Positions 33,132 through 42,246 of a stretch of 64,000 nt of DNA are shown here, one piece after another (the stretch's first letter is position 1; each line of letters begins with the position of its first letter). The stretch lies in NCBI GenBank assembly GCA_900549825.1, contig URQB01000002.1:186001-250000 (forward strand), written 5' to 3'. Source of the DNA: an uncultured Oscillospiraceae bacterium. GTDB taxonomy: Bacteria > Bacillota > Clostridia > Oscillospirales > Acutalibacteraceae. The translations under genes were made by a program, and so were the position numbers. A model generated the notes under the pieces. The model saw only the letters and a program-made list of their open reading frames with translations, had not been told where the DNA came from and made no database searches.

Positions 33132-34025
33132 TCAATCCAGGCCAAAGTTATGAATCAGCCCCTCACGGTTGCGCCAATCCTCCTTGACCTTCACCCAGCA
33201 TTGCAGATTGATGCGGCAGTTAAAAAAATGCTCCATATCCTCTCGGGCATAGGTGGAAACCTTTTTGAGCATCGCGCCCTTTTTGCCGATGACGATGCCC
33301 TTGTGGCTTTCCCGCTCGCAGTAAATCGTTGCTTCCACATCCATCAGGTCGCTGTTATCGCGCTCGCGCATTTTTTCCACGCTGACGGCGATCCCATGCG
33401 GGATCTCCTGCTCAAGTAGGCGCAACAGCTTCTCCCGAATGATTTCCGCGGCAATGACACGCTCCGGCTGATCGGTGAGCGTATCGTCCGGAAAGAAATG
33501 CATGGAGGGAACAGAGAGCTTTTTCAGCTCCTCAAGCAGTTCCGGAACACCGTCTCCATTGATCGCAGAGACGGGGACGACCGCCGTAAAGTCATAGAGG
33601 GCGGAGAGCTTGAGAATGCGCTCCATCAGAAGCTCCTTGCGCGGGAGCGTGTCGATTTTGTTGATGGCGAGGATCACAGGCAGCTTTTCCGTCTGGAAGC
33701 GCTGGATGAGCTCTTTTTCCGCCTGGCGCAGCTCGCCCTGCGGCTCCACGACAAACAGGCAGGCGTCTACATCTGCGATGCTGTCGCCAACCGCCTTGAC
33801 CATCTTTTCGCCCAGCTTATTATGCGGGCGATGAAAGCCCGGCGTGTCGGTAAAGACGAGCTGGACCTCATCTTCCGTGAGGACGCCCATGATGCGCGTG
33901 CGGGTGGTTTGCGGCTTATCGGAAACGATGGCGATCTTCTGACCGAGCATCCGGTTGAGCAGCGAAGATTTCCCGACGTTCGGGCAGCCGACGATGGAGA
34001 TGAAAACGGTACGTGTTTGAGTCAT
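33132..34025 (-). CDS. era: GTPase Era
   Basis: 297 residues. Era binds the 3' end of 16S rRNA and checks 30S assembly. The G1 loop GCPNVGKS lies at residues 13-20, then KPQTTRTRIMGV, DTPGFH (G3) and NKID (G4). The C-terminal KH domain has VIGKKGAMLKKV. ATG at 34025 is preferred over the TTG codons just upstream; GGAGAAAAGG precedes. A terminator after dgkA and possible -10 boxes upstream suggest era starts its own transcript. Confidence 0.96.
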   Translation of the reverse strand: MTQTRTVFISIVGCPNVGKSSLLNRMLGQKIAIVSDKPQTTRTRIMGVLTEDEVQLVFTDTPGFHRPHNKLGEKMVKAVGDSIADVDACLFVVEPQGELRQAEKELIQRFQTEKLPVILAINKIDTLPRKELLMERILKLSALYDFTAVVPVSAINGDGVPELLEELKKLSVPSMHFFPDDTLTDQPERVIAAEIIREKLLRLLEQEIPHGIAVSVEKMRERDNSDLMDVEATIYCERESHKGIVIGKKGAMLKKVSTYAREDMEHFFNCRINLQCWVKVKEDWRNREGLIHNFGLD

Positions 34026-34200
34026 AGTCAACAACCTTTTCTCCGTATGCAGAGTATAACAGTATAAAGAATAAAAAATGAAAATAATTTATAGTGCGTT
34101 CCAGCGTGCGGCATACGGGAAACACGCGAAACGGGTTGTACAGATCATAGAAAAAAGGATAGAACATCATATTTTACAATCAAAATAAATCAACAGTGTT

Positions 34201-34206
34201 AGTATA
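34201..34206 (-). promoter_or_regulatory. Extended -10 element upstream of era
   Basis: Minus strand TGC-TATACT (-10 at 34201-34206) without a clear -35. Two further TATACT copies (34052-34057, 34061-34066) lie closer to era. Confidence 0.4.
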
Positions 34207-34240
34207 GCATATTTGAAAGACGAACTCCAGGCAAAGAAAA

Positions 34241-34263
34241 GGGGCGGTTCTCTGAACCGCCCC
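34241..34263 (-). terminator. Terminator of dgkA
   Basis: A perfect 10-bp stem GGGGCGGTTC/GAACCGCCCC with a 3-base loop; on the minus strand TTTTCTTT follows. Confidence 0.9.
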
Positions 34264-34272
34264 AGAAATCCG

Positions 34273-34767
34273 TTATGGCTTATGTTTCGTCTCCTCCAGA
34301 CCCAGCAGCTTCAGCGGCCCTATGAATATGTAGGCCAGGCTGAACAGCAGGCTCGCGGCAAACAGCGCGAGGGAGCCGGGATGGGACGCAAAATACTGGT
34401 ACAGCGCGCGGAATGCGGGTGGCTGCCACAGCAGAGCGATGCCGACTGCCACGGCGCCAATCGCCGCGGCCAGTACGCCGCCCGCCGCCGTATCCTTCGC
34501 CGCCTTCGCCAGCGGGTGTGTTTCCTTGCAGTGCAGATCGACGGCCCGCTCCACTGCAGTGTTGATCAGCTCCCCCATGATCACGATCGCGTTTGCAAGA
34601 AAGATGATGGCGAACTGCGTGCGGGAGAGCTGGAAAAAATCGAAGCCCAGAAGGAAAAAGTACATGTATGCCATGCACACAACATGAATCCGCATATTGC
34701 GCTCATGGTGCAGGCAATAAAAAATGCCGCGGATCGCATAGACGAAGCTCATGCCTAAGGCTTTCAT
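34273..34767 (-). CDS. dgkA: Diacylglycerol/undecaprenol kinase family membrane protein
   Basis: 164 residues. The DgkA family phosphorylates undecaprenol or diacylglycerol in the membrane. The conserved helix IVIMGELINTAVERAVDL carries the catalytic glutamates; RNMRIHVVCMAYMYF is the typical first segment. About four membrane segments follow, with a longer C-terminus than the common 120-140 residues. ATG 34767 has AAAGGAT upstream; an ATG five codons earlier does not. It lies between ybeY and era, as in other Firmicutes. Confidence 0.9.
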   Translation of the reverse strand: MKALGMSFVYAIRGIFYCLHHERNMRIHVVCMAYMYFFLLGFDFFQLSRTQFAIIFLANAIVIMGELINTAVERAVDLHCKETHPLAKAAKDTAAGGVLAAAIGAVAVGIALLWQPPAFRALYQYFASHPGSLALFAASLLFSLAYIFIGPLKLLGLEETKHKP

Positions 34768-34891
34768 AAAAATCCTTTCCAAGCCGCATGCCGCGCAGTC
34801 AAGCAGGCTCTGCGCAAGCCTTTTAAGGCCAAGAGCGCCGGTGCTTTTTCAGTGCATTGCGGCCGCTGTCTTTCTGTTTCCGGTCGTGTCA

Positions 34892-35398
34892 TTATTCTCC
34901 CATATAGTAGCTGCCGTTGCGCTGCAGGCCGAGCTGGGTGAGAACTGTCTCCTCCTTTTCACGCATCCGCACGCTCTCGAGACCGCCGGCCTCGTGATCA
35001 TAGCCGAGCAGATGGAGCATGGAGTGCACGGTCAGAAAGCCAATCTCGCGCTGGAGCGAATGCCCGTAACGCTGCGCCTGCTCCACCGCGTGTGGCATGG
35101 AGATGACGATATCGCCGAGCATCTGCGCGCCGGTATCCTTGTTGATATCGTATACGCCGTTCTCGCCGAGCGGGAAGGAGAGAACGTCTGTGCTGCCGTC
35201 TACATTGCGGTATTGCTTATTCAATTTGTGGATTTCGTCGTCGTCAACGAATTTGACGCTGATTTCCGCCGGGCCCTTGAATTCTTCCAGAATCAGCACG
35301 GCGGTGCAGCAGCGGCGTACCAGCATGCGCACGCCTGTGGGGATTTTCACTTCCTTCTGTGCATTGGAAATAATCACTTTTACTTTATTTTCTGTCAT
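34892..35398 (-). CDS. ybeY: Endoribonuclease YbeY
   Basis: 168 residues. YbeY is a zinc-dependent RNase needed for 16S rRNA 3' maturation and rRNA quality control. The metal motif HSMLHLLGYDH is intact, preceded by DVLSFPLGE. The ATG at 35398 follows GAGGAGGGC. It overlaps the end of phoH by 14 bases, which suggests translational coupling. Confidence 0.95.
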   Translation of the reverse strand: MTENKVKVIISNAQKEVKIPTGVRMLVRRCCTAVLILEEFKGPAEISVKFVDDDEIHKLNKQYRNVDGSTDVLSFPLGENGVYDINKDTGAQMLGDIVISMPHAVEQAQRYGHSLQREIGFLTVHSMLHLLGYDHEAGGLESVRMREKEETVLTQLGLQRNGSYYMGE

Positions 35399-36359
35399 TT
35401 CTGCGTTTGCCCTCCTCGTGTCTTTCGTATGCTTTGATGATGTCCTGCACCAGCCTGTGGCGCACGACGTCTTTTTCTGTAAAGGTGACAGATGCAATGT
35501 CGTCGATGCCCTTGAGGATCCGCATAACTTCGACCAGGCCGGAGCGTTTTCCATCGGGCAGGTCCACCTGTGTGATGTCGCCGGTGACGACGATCTTGGA
35601 GTTGAAGCCCAGGCGCGTTAAAAACATCTTCATCTGCTCGCTGGTGGTATTCTGCGCCTCATCCAGGATGATGAAGCTGTCGTCCAGCGTGCGGCCGCGC
35701 ATGTAGGCGAGCGGCGCGACTTCAATATTTCCGCGCTCCTGGTATTTTTGAAAATTTTCTGCGCCGAGCATGTCAAACAGGGCGTCGTACAGCGGGCGCA
35801 GATAAGGGTCGACCTTATGCTGGAGGTCGCCGGGCAGGAAGCCCAGCTTTTCACCTGCCTCCACGGCCGGGCGGGTGAGGATGATGCGGTTGACCTCCTT
35901 GGCGCGGAAGGCGGTGACGGCCATAGCGACTGCCAGATAGGTTTTACCCGTGCCGGCCGGGCCGACGCCCAATACGATCGTATTCTGCTGGATCGCCTCG
36001 ATATACCGCTTCTGCCCAAGGGTTTTGGGTTTGACCGGCTTGCCGCGCGAGGTGATGCAGATGCAGTCCGCCGTAAGGGCGTGGATTTTATCCTCGCTGC
36101 CCTCCTCTACCAGAGAGAGGACATACCGCACATTCTGCTCACTGAGCGCTTCGCCGCGGTTGATAAGCGTCAAAAGCCCGCCGATCGCGCGCACGGCCTT
36201 GGCGACGTTTTCCGCCTCGCCCGTGACCTTGAGGTCGGAGCCCCGGCTGATGACGCTGACGTTGTACTCCCGTTCGATCAGCCGGATATTTTCATCAAAG
36301 CTGCCGAAGAGACTGACCGCCTGCTCGAGCCGGTCGACGCTGATGGTTTGTTCAAACAT
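35385..36359 (-). CDS. phoH: PhoH-like ATPase
   Basis: 324 residues. Walker A GPAGTGKT and Walker B SFIILDEAQNTT are intact, with an N-terminal KH-like region (YNVSVISRGSDLKVTGE) typical of the PhoH/YbeZ type partnered with YbeY. It is probably an RNA-linked ATPase in ribosome metabolism. ATG 36359 follows AGGTGATTGACTTTC; the TTG three codons upstream is too close to that site. It is first gene of the phoH-ybeY-dgkA group. Confidence 0.94.
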   Translation of the reverse strand: MFEQTISVDRLEQAVSLFGSFDENIRLIEREYNVSVISRGSDLKVTGEAENVAKAVRAIGGLLTLINRGEALSEQNVRYVLSLVEEGSEDKIHALTADCICITSRGKPVKPKTLGQKRYIEAIQQNTIVLGVGPAGTGKTYLAVAMAVTAFRAKEVNRIILTRPAVEAGEKLGFLPGDLQHKVDPYLRPLYDALFDMLGAENFQKYQERGNIEVAPLAYMRGRTLDDSFIILDEAQNTTSEQMKMFLTRLGFNSKIVVTGDITQVDLPDGKRSGLVEVMRILKGIDDIASVTFTEKDVVRHRLVQDIIKAYERHEEGKRRNDRK

Positions 36360-36432
36360 GAAAGTCAATCACCTGCTTTATGGAATACCTGATTGCACGT
36401 TATGAAAAACGGCCCCTCATATATTTTGTTAC

Positions 36433-36461
36433 ATTATAACATAATTTTCTGCAAAAGTCAT
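36433..36461 (-). promoter_or_regulatory. Promoter of phoH-ybeY-dgkA
   Basis: Minus strand ATGACT (36456-36461), 17-base spacer, TATAAT (36433-36438) with an extended TGT before the -10. Confidence 0.65.
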
Positions 36462-36561
36462 CTATTATGAATAAAAAACGGTACAAAGTATCCGAATATT
36501 CACGCCGTATTCTTGTGCACCTATCCAAGACGGAAATCTGCGGAAAAGTATTGCGTAGTGG

Positions 36562-36590
36562 TTTATTATTTGGTAATTTTCAGGTATAAT
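36562..36590 (+). promoter_or_regulatory. Promoter of obgE
   Basis: TTTATT (36562-36567), 17-base spacer, TATAAT (36585-36590), 54 bases before the start. Confidence 0.65.
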
Positions 36591-36643
36591 ATGCAGGGGA
36601 ATCCTGTTTTCCACGAAGAATATAAGGCTGACAGCCGGGATGG

Positions 36644-37924
36644 ATGGACAAAATGTTTGTAGATGTTGCAAAGATCAAAATAGAGGCGGGCAACGGGGGC
36701 AACGGCGCCGTTTCGTTCCGCCGTGAAAAATATGTCGCAGCCGGAGGGCCGGACGGAGGAGACGGTGGCAAAGGCGGGGATATCGTTTTTCAGGTGGACG
36801 ATCATCTCGTCACGCTGTCCGATTTCCGCTACAAGAAAAAGTATAAAGCGCCCAACGGGCAGGATGGCGGCCCGCGCCGGCGCAACGGCCGAAAAGGAGA
36901 GGACCTTGTCATCCGCGTCCCGCGCGGTACGGTGCTGCGCGAGGCGGAGACCGGCAAGGTGATGGCGGATCTATCGTCCGACGAGCCCTTCGTCGCGGCA
37001 AAGGGCGGGCGCGGCGGCTGGGGCAATCCGCATTTTGCCACCGCTACCCGGCAGGCGCCGCGCTTTGCGAAGAACGGCACGCCCGGCGAGGAGTGGGAGC
37101 TGACGATGGAGCTCAAGCTTCTGGCGGATGTGGGGCTGCTCGGCTTCCCGAACGTGGGCAAATCGACGCTGGTTTCGGTGGTGAGCGAGGCAAAGCCGAT
37201 CATTGCGGACTACCACTTCACCACGCTTACTCCCGTGTTGGGCGTTGTGCGCATGGGGGAGGGGCAGTCCTTTGTGATGGCGGATATTCCCGGCCTGATC
37301 GAGGGCGCGAGCGAGGGCGTGGGCCTTGGCCATGAGTTCCTGCGGCATGTGGAGCGCTGCAGGCTGCTGGTGCATATCGTCGACGTCTCCGGCAGCGAGG
37401 GGCGCGATCCGATCGAGGATTTTGAAAAAATCAACCGGGAGCTTGCCTCCTTTAACCCGGAGCTTTCCACCCGCCCGCAGATCGTGGCGGGCAATAAGTG
37501 CGATTTGGCGGAGGATGAGCAGCTCGCCCGCTTTGAATCGTATATCCGGGGGAAGGGATATGACTATTATCCCATGTCCGCCGCGATTTCCTATGGCACG
37601 AAGGAGCTGATCGATGCTGTAGCGGCGCGCCTGCACACGCTGCCACCCGTGAAGCGCTATGAGCGGGAGGAAATTCCGCTGGAGGCGCTGGCAAAGAAGA
37701 AAAACAGCGGCTTCACCATCACGGAGCATGAGGGCGTGTATTTTGTGGAGGCGCCCTGGCTGATCCCAATTCTCAACCAGATCAATCCCGAGGATTATGA
37801 ATCCCTGCAATATTTTGAGCGGGTGCTGCGCTCGAGCGGAATCATCGACGGGCTGGTGGAGCGCGGGATCCATGAAGGGGATACGGTTAATATTTACGAT
37901 ATCGAGTTTGATTACGTGCCGTAG
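36644..37924 (+). CDS. obgE: GTPase ObgE
   Basis: 426 residues. Obg acts in 50S assembly and, in Bacillus, in stress and sporulation signalling. The glycine-rich Obg domain fills residues 1-160 (GGNGAVSFRREKYVAAGGPD, then GGDGGKGGDI). The G domain has GFPNVGKS, DIPGLIEGA and NKCD. The C-terminal OCT domain (residues 345-426) includes EGVYFVEAPWLIPILNQIN. ATG 36644 or 36653 are both possible; the ribosome binding site is weak (GGGATGG). rplU and rpmA, often upstream, are absent here. 23 bases to mrnC. Confidence 0.96.
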   Translation: MDKMFVDVAKIKIEAGNGGNGAVSFRREKYVAAGGPDGGDGGKGGDIVFQVDDHLVTLSDFRYKKKYKAPNGQDGGPRRRNGRKGEDLVIRVPRGTVLREAETGKVMADLSSDEPFVAAKGGRGGWGNPHFATATRQAPRFAKNGTPGEEWELTMELKLLADVGLLGFPNVGKSTLVSVVSEAKPIIADYHFTTLTPVLGVVRMGEGQSFVMADIPGLIEGASEGVGLGHEFLRHVERCRLLVHIVDVSGSEGRDPIEDFEKINRELASFNPELSTRPQIVAGNKCDLAEDEQLARFESYIRGKGYDYYPMSAAISYGTKELIDAVAARLHTLPPVKRYEREEIPLEALAKKKNSGFTITEHEGVYFVEAPWLIPILNQINPEDYESLQYFERVLRSSGIIDGLVERGIHEGDTVNIYDIEFDYVP

Positions 37925-37947
37925 GGCACGGCGAAGGAGCTGTTTTT

Positions 37948-38379
37948 TTGGAACCCTTTTTGCATAATGCGTGCGACCCGCGGCAGATGAGCCCGCTGAC
38001 GCTCGCCTTTCTGGGCGACGCAGTCTATGAGCTGTTTGTCCGGGAGGGCCTGGTGCGGGCGGCGAACCGACCGGCCAATGTGCTGCACGGCCTTGCAGTG
38101 CGGCAGGTTAAGGCCTCTGCGCAGGCGTGCGCCGTCACAAAGCTGATGCCGTTGCTGGATGCGGAAGAGCTTGCCGTCTATAAGCGGGGGCGCAATGCGC
38201 ATCCCGGCCATATCCCCAAAAACGCATCTCACAGCGATTATCATGCGGCCACTGGATTTGAGGCGCTGGTGGGTTACCTCTATCTGCAGGGGCGGACAGA
38301 GCGGCTGCAGGAGCTGTTCGCCATGCTGCAGGAGGAAGGCCAGGGCCCGGCCCCGCAGCAGGCGGGTTCGGCTGTCTGA
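37948..38379 (+). CDS. mrnC: Mini-ribonuclease III
   Basis: 143 residues. Mini-III removes the ends of 23S pre-rRNA. It is an RNase III catalytic domain without the double-strand RNA-binding domain: LTLAFLGDAVYELFVRE is the signature, then YKRGRNAH and TGFEALVGYLYL. The start is TTG at 37948, with GAAGGAG 10 bases upstream. It is translated right after obgE. Confidence 0.93.
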   Translation: MEPFLHNACDPRQMSPLTLAFLGDAVYELFVREGLVRAANRPANVLHGLAVRQVKASAQACAVTKLMPLLDAEELAVYKRGRNAHPGHIPKNASHSDYHAATGFEALVGYLYLQGRTERLQELFAMLQEEGQGPAPQQAGSAV

Positions 38380-38412
38380 ATCAAGATAGAAGGACGGAGG
38401 AGAGCGTAAAGT

Positions 38413-39363
38413 ATGGAAGATAAAAACGATAAGCGCGCGGGTACAGAGCCGAAAGGGAAACAGAAACCGGAACCGCGGGAATTCGGCAGACCCCGCCGGC
38501 GCGGCAGCGCGGCACGGGAGGGCGTGATCGACGTGCTGCTGTGGATCACCGGCTGCCTGCTCTATGCGATTTCCATGAACATGTTCAATGTTCCGAACCA
38601 TATCGCCCCCGGTGGGGTCAGCGGTATCGCAACGCTTTTGAACCACCTGTTTCATACGCCGATCGGCGTGATGGTTATGGCGATCAACGTTCCGATTTTT
38701 TTGATTGCCTGGAAATTCCTGGGCTGGCGCTTCCTGCTCAACTCCATGATTGCGACGGTCCTGCTCTCCGTCTCGATTGATGTGACCGCCCTCTTCCTGC
38801 CGGCCTATCAGGGGGACCGCCTGCTGGCTGCCCTGTTCGGCGGCGTACTGTCCGGCGCGGGAATGGCACTCATCTTCATCCGCGGCTCGACCACGGGCGG
38901 TGTGGATATCATCAGCCGCCTGCTGCGCAAAAAATGGCCGCATCTCCCGATGGGGAGGCTGATCATGTTCTGCGATCTGGTGGTGGTCGTCGCGGCGTGG
39001 CTGGTTTACGGCAATATGGAGAGTGCGCTGTATGCGATGATCGTCATCTTCGTCAGTGGTCAGGTGATCGACTATATTATGTACGGCACGGGCAATGGCA
39101 AGATGCTCTTCGTCGTCACCACGCACGCAAAGGAAATCGCAGGTGCGGTCACTAAGGAGATGCACCGGGGCGTGAGCATCCTGCCTGTGCGCGGGGGTTA
39201 CACGGGCGAGGATAAGAATATGCTCATCTGCGCGGTGCGCAGCAGCGAGGTTGCCCGCCTGAGCAGGATTATCCGCCGGATCGACCAGAACCCCTTCATT
39301 GTGGTGGCGGAGGCCGGTGAAATCCTCGGCGAAGGCTTCAAAACCGGTGAGGATCCGGTATAA
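38413..39363 (+). CDS. YitT-family membrane protein
   Basis: 316 residues. A charged N-terminus of about 35 residues is followed by five or six membrane segments with the family motif NVPNHIAPGGVSGIATLLN and FIRGSTTGGVDIISRLL. The C-terminal cytoplasmic DUF2179 domain reads ILPVRGGYTGEDKNMLICAV. The function of YitT proteins is unknown. The ATG follows GGAGGAGAGCG. Third gene after obgE and mrnC. Confidence 0.9.
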   Translation: MEDKNDKRAGTEPKGKQKPEPREFGRPRRRGSAAREGVIDVLLWITGCLLYAISMNMFNVPNHIAPGGVSGIATLLNHLFHTPIGVMVMAINVPIFLIAWKFLGWRFLLNSMIATVLLSVSIDVTALFLPAYQGDRLLAALFGGVLSGAGMALIFIRGSTTGGVDIISRLLRKKWPHLPMGRLIMFCDLVVVVAAWLVYGNMESALYAMIVIFVSGQVIDYIMYGTGNGKMLFVVTTHAKEIAGAVTKEMHRGVSILPVRGGYTGEDKNMLICAVRSSEVARLSRIIRRIDQNPFIVVAEAGEILGEGFKTGEDPV

Positions 39364-39474
39364 CGCTTTCGCCAATGGGGCTTATTCTAAAGGAAATGGT
39401 AAATGCATAAAATGCATATATCATCCGAAAAAACGCGGGTCGCAGCGCATGGCCCCGCAAGCGATTTTGCCAAA

Positions 39475-39514
39475 GGCGCGTTGCAAAATAAGATGTTTTG
39501 CAATGCGCCCTTTT
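39475..39514 (+). terminator. Terminator of the obgE-mrnC-yitT unit
   Basis: GGCGCGTTGCAAAA/TTTTGCAATGCGCC (39475-39488/39496-39509), 14 bp with one wobble, followed by CTTTTTG. Confidence 0.88.
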
Positions 39515-39520
39515 TGCGCT

Positions 39521-39548
39521 TGTTACCAAGCTGTAACCGCCTTGTAAC
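39521..39548 (+). promoter_or_regulatory. Triple WalR-type box upstream of the deacetylase
   Basis: TGTTAC (39521), TGTAAC (39532) and TGTAAC (39543) occur at exact 11-bp period, every copy within TGT(A/T)A(A/T/C). They end 10 bases before the -35, a position fit for activation. Confidence 0.6.
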
Positions 39549-39558
39549 GGGTCTGTTC

Positions 39559-39587
39559 TTGTTTCATGCTGTCGAATATGTTATGAT
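39559..39587 (+). promoter_or_regulatory. Promoter of the polysaccharide deacetylase
   Basis: TTGTTT (39559-39564), 17-base spacer, TATGAT (39582-39587). Confidence 0.65.
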
Positions 39588-39639
39588 GAATCCATCCGAT
39601 GCGGCAGATCCGCCGTAATGTACGGAAAGGGGGGTCGAA

Positions 39640-40632
39640 ATGGAAGAGAAGGGAAAACGCCTGGCGGCAGCCGCCTGCGCCTTTCCCCTGCTGTTCTGCC
39701 TGGCGGTGGGCTTAGGCGTACACGGGGCGTTCCAATACCAAGAGGTTAAGCAGGAGCGGCTGGTTTCTGCGGAAAACAGCCGCAAGCAGGCGCAGAACGA
39801 GGTGAAGCTGTCAAACCACCAGCGCGAGACGAAACACAGCACCGCCGCGGCGGAAACGGAGCGGCAGACGGTACAGCAGGGGAACGAAACGATACCGGAG
39901 AGCACTGTGCCCATGACGCAGGAAACCTTCACGGCAGAGCAGGTGTCGTCGGAGCCTGCCACAAAGCGAGGGCCATCCCACACGCCGGAAGGAGTGCGAA
40001 GCGATAACAAGGTGTATCTAACCTTTGACGACGGCCCGTCTCAGAATACGCTGGAGATCCTGCGCATTTTAAAAGAGCACAACGCAAAGGCAACCTTTTT
40101 TGTGGTCAATTCCAAATACAATTCCTATATGAAGAATATCGTGGAGAGCGGCAATGCGATTGCACTGCACTCCTTCACGCACAGCTATAAGACGATTTAT
40201 CAATCCGAAAAGGCCTATTTTGAGGACCTTCAAAAAATTTCAGATGTGGTGAAGAAGGAGACGGGCATTGAGGCGAAGGTGATCCGCTTCCCGGGCGGCT
40301 CCAGCAACACCGTCAGCATGCGCTATCAGAAGGGCATTATGACCAGCCTGACGAAGCTGGTGGAGGAGAAGGGCTATGCCTATTTTGACTGGAACTGCTC
40401 CTCCGGGGACGCCAGCGGCAACGGGATCGCCGCCTCCACGCTGGTGCGGAATATCAAGGAGGAGACCAAGCATTTGAACGGGCACATCGTCGTTCTGATG
40501 CACGACTCTCAGGCAAAGACGACGACTGTGGAGGCCTTGCCGGAAATCCTGCAGTATTTTGAGAGCCGGGGCTTTACCTTTGAAGTAATCACGCCGGAAA
40601 CGCCACCTGTACATCACGGCGTGAACAATTAA
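39640..40632 (+). CDS. Membrane-anchored polysaccharide deacetylase (CE4)
   Basis: 330 residues. A membrane anchor (about residues 10-28) is followed by a polar linker of about 90 residues and a NodB domain. Motif 1 is LTFDDGPSQ, motif 2 HSFTHSYK (both metal histidines), motif 3 RFPGGSSN, motif 4 DWN and motif 5 VVLMHD. All metal ligands and the catalytic Asp are present. It should deacetylate peptidoglycan sugars or another wall glycan outside the cell. The ATG follows GGAAAGGGGGG. Confidence 0.92.
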   Translation: MEEKGKRLAAAACAFPLLFCLAVGLGVHGAFQYQEVKQERLVSAENSRKQAQNEVKLSNHQRETKHSTAAAETERQTVQQGNETIPESTVPMTQETFTAEQVSSEPATKRGPSHTPEGVRSDNKVYLTFDDGPSQNTLEILRILKEHNAKATFFVVNSKYNSYMKNIVESGNAIALHSFTHSYKTIYQSEKAYFEDLQKISDVVKKETGIEAKVIRFPGGSSNTVSMRYQKGIMTSLTKLVEEKGYAYFDWNCSSGDASGNGIAASTLVRNIKEETKHLNGHIVVLMHDSQAKTTTVEALPEILQYFESRGFTFEVITPETPPVHHGVNN

Positions 40633-40659
40633 CCCATTGCGTCCCCTCCGGTGAATCGT

Positions 40660-40680
40660 CCGCTGCGGAGCGGCAATTTT
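40660..40680 (+). terminator. First terminator of the deacetylase gene
   Basis: CCGCT/AGCGG (40660-40664/40669-40673) with a 4-base loop, followed by CAATTTTTG. Confidence 0.6.
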
Positions 40681-40715
40681 TGTTGATGGATCGGCCGGAT
40701 GCATGTGAGGCCCGC

Positions 40716-40767
40716 AAGCGATACGCCGCAAAACGGATTCATCCATTTTGCGGCGTATCGCTTTTCA
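40716..40767. terminator. Strong bidirectional terminator between deacetylase and MATE genes
   Basis: An 18-bp perfect stem, AAGCGATACGCCGCAAAA (40716-40733) with its exact complement at 40746-40763, a 12-base loop, and T-runs on either strand. Confidence 0.92.
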
Positions 40768-40804
40768 TGCTGTAATGGAACGGAAGGGCGAGCCTGCCCC
40801 CGGA

Positions 40805-42163
40805 TCAAATGACCCGGAGCTCCTTCCATTTTCCCCGCGCAAATCGGACTGTAAAGACGATGGAGCGCACAAACCAGTCGATATACATTGCGATCCAGAC
40901 GCCCATCAGCCCCATTTTTGCGGTACCGCCGAGCAGGTAGCTAAAGCCGATGCGGAACACCCACATCGAAACCATGGAGACGATCATGGTAAAGCGGGCG
41001 TCTCCCGAGGCGCGCAGTGCATTCGGCAGGGAGAAGGAAAGCGGCCAGATGAAGATCGAAGCGATCGTAAAGGTATAGAGCACGGCGCGCGCGTCCTTCG
41101 CCGCCGCGGTGCTGAGATGGAACAGCTCCACCAGTGGGCCGGCAGTAAAGAATACGGCGATATTCAATATGCCCATCAGGCCGTAGGTAAGCCACAAAAG
41201 CTTGCGGGTGTAATAAATCGCTTGCTCGTAATCCCGCCCGCCGACGCACTGGCCGACGACTGTGGTGAGCCCGAGCTGGATCGCGGTGCCTGGCGTGTTG
41301 ATAAAGGAGGCGATCGTGTTGGCGATTGCATTCGCCGCGATGGCGGAGGTGCCGAAGGTGGCGACAAGCCCCTGCACGATCAGCTTGCCGATCTGGAACA
41401 TTCCGTTTTCCACGCCGTTGGGAATGCCGATTTTAAGAATCCGCCGAATCATGTCGAAATGCAGCTCCGGCTTCCACACTCTTTCAATATGGATCGGATT
41501 GTTTTTATGGCAGACGAGCACGAGCATGATAACCGCCGCCATCGCGCGGGAGACGAGGGAAGCGGTAGCCGCTCCAGCCACGCCCCAGTGGAAGCCGTAG
41601 ATCAGAACGGCGTTGCCGCCGATATTGACGACGTTCATCAGGAAGGAGACGAGCGTGGATACCTTGCTGTTGCCCATGGAGCGGAAGAGTGCCGCTCCGG
41701 CGTTATAGACCGCCAGGAGAGGGTAGGAAACGGCGGAGAGCTGAAAATAGACGATGGCGTTTTCCATAACGGCGGGCTCGATATTCCCGAAGATCAGCCG
41801 CAGGAGAAAGCGGTGGAAAATCAGCGCAGCCGCCATAATTAACACCGCGAGGGCCGTCGTGGCGTACAGCAGCTGCTTTGCCGCAATGCAGGCGTTTTTG
41901 TGCTCCTGCCGCCCGAGATACTGTGCGGTCACGATTGCGCCGCCTGATGCAAGCGCAGAGAAGACCTGGATGAACAGGATGTTGATGGAATCAACCAACG
42001 AGATGCCGGACACGGCGGCCTCTCCCACGCTTGTAACCATGACCGTATCCGCGATGCCGATCGTTACGGCCAGAAGCTGCTCGATCACAAGCGGGACCAG
42101 CAGCCGCACGAGCGCCCGGTTGGAAAAAAACAGCGGATTATCAAAACTGCGCTTCTGACGCAT
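40805..42163 (-). CDS. MATE-family efflux transporter
   Basis: 452 residues with twelve hydrophobic segments in two MatE halves. It starts in the usual way (ALVRLLVPLVIEQLLAVTIG, then IADTVMVTSVGEAAVSGISL) and has GLTTVVGQCVGG at the start of the second half. MATE proteins export drugs or metabolites using Na+ or H+. The ATG at 42163 is chosen because GAGGGGGC lies 10 bases upstream; the ATG six codons earlier lacks a site. Its leader begins with a large hairpin. Confidence 0.93.
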   Translation of the reverse strand: MRQKRSFDNPLFFSNRALVRLLVPLVIEQLLAVTIGIADTVMVTSVGEAAVSGISLVDSINILFIQVFSALASGGAIVTAQYLGRQEHKNACIAAKQLLYATTALAVLIMAAALIFHRFLLRLIFGNIEPAVMENAIVYFQLSAVSYPLLAVYNAGAALFRSMGNSKVSTLVSFLMNVVNIGGNAVLIYGFHWGVAGAATASLVSRAMAAVIMLVLVCHKNNPIHIERVWKPELHFDMIRRILKIGIPNGVENGMFQIGKLIVQGLVATFGTSAIAANAIANTIASFINTPGTAIQLGLTTVVGQCVGGRDYEQAIYYTRKLLWLTYGLMGILNIAVFFTAGPLVELFHLSTAAAKDARAVLYTFTIASIFIWPLSFSLPNALRASGDARFTMIVSMVSMWVFRIGFSYLLGGTAKMGLMGVWIAMYIDWFVRSIVFTVRFARGKWKELRVI

Positions 42164-42189
42164 GCTGCACTGCCCCCTCATTTGAATTG

Positions 42190-42240
42190 AGAAGAGCTCC
42201 CTCCGCTGCCGGATCGTTTTGCCGGCGGCGGCGGAGCTCC
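42190..42240 (-). promoter_or_regulatory. Large 5'-end hairpin in the MATE mRNA leader
   Basis: GAGCTCC-CCGC-GCCGG pairs with CCGGC-GCGG-GGAGCTC around the loop ATCGTTTTG (42190-42240). It starts right at the predicted transcription start, so it should stabilise the mRNA or act as an attenuator; no T-run directly follows. Confidence 0.55.
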
Positions 42241-42246
42241 TCAGCT

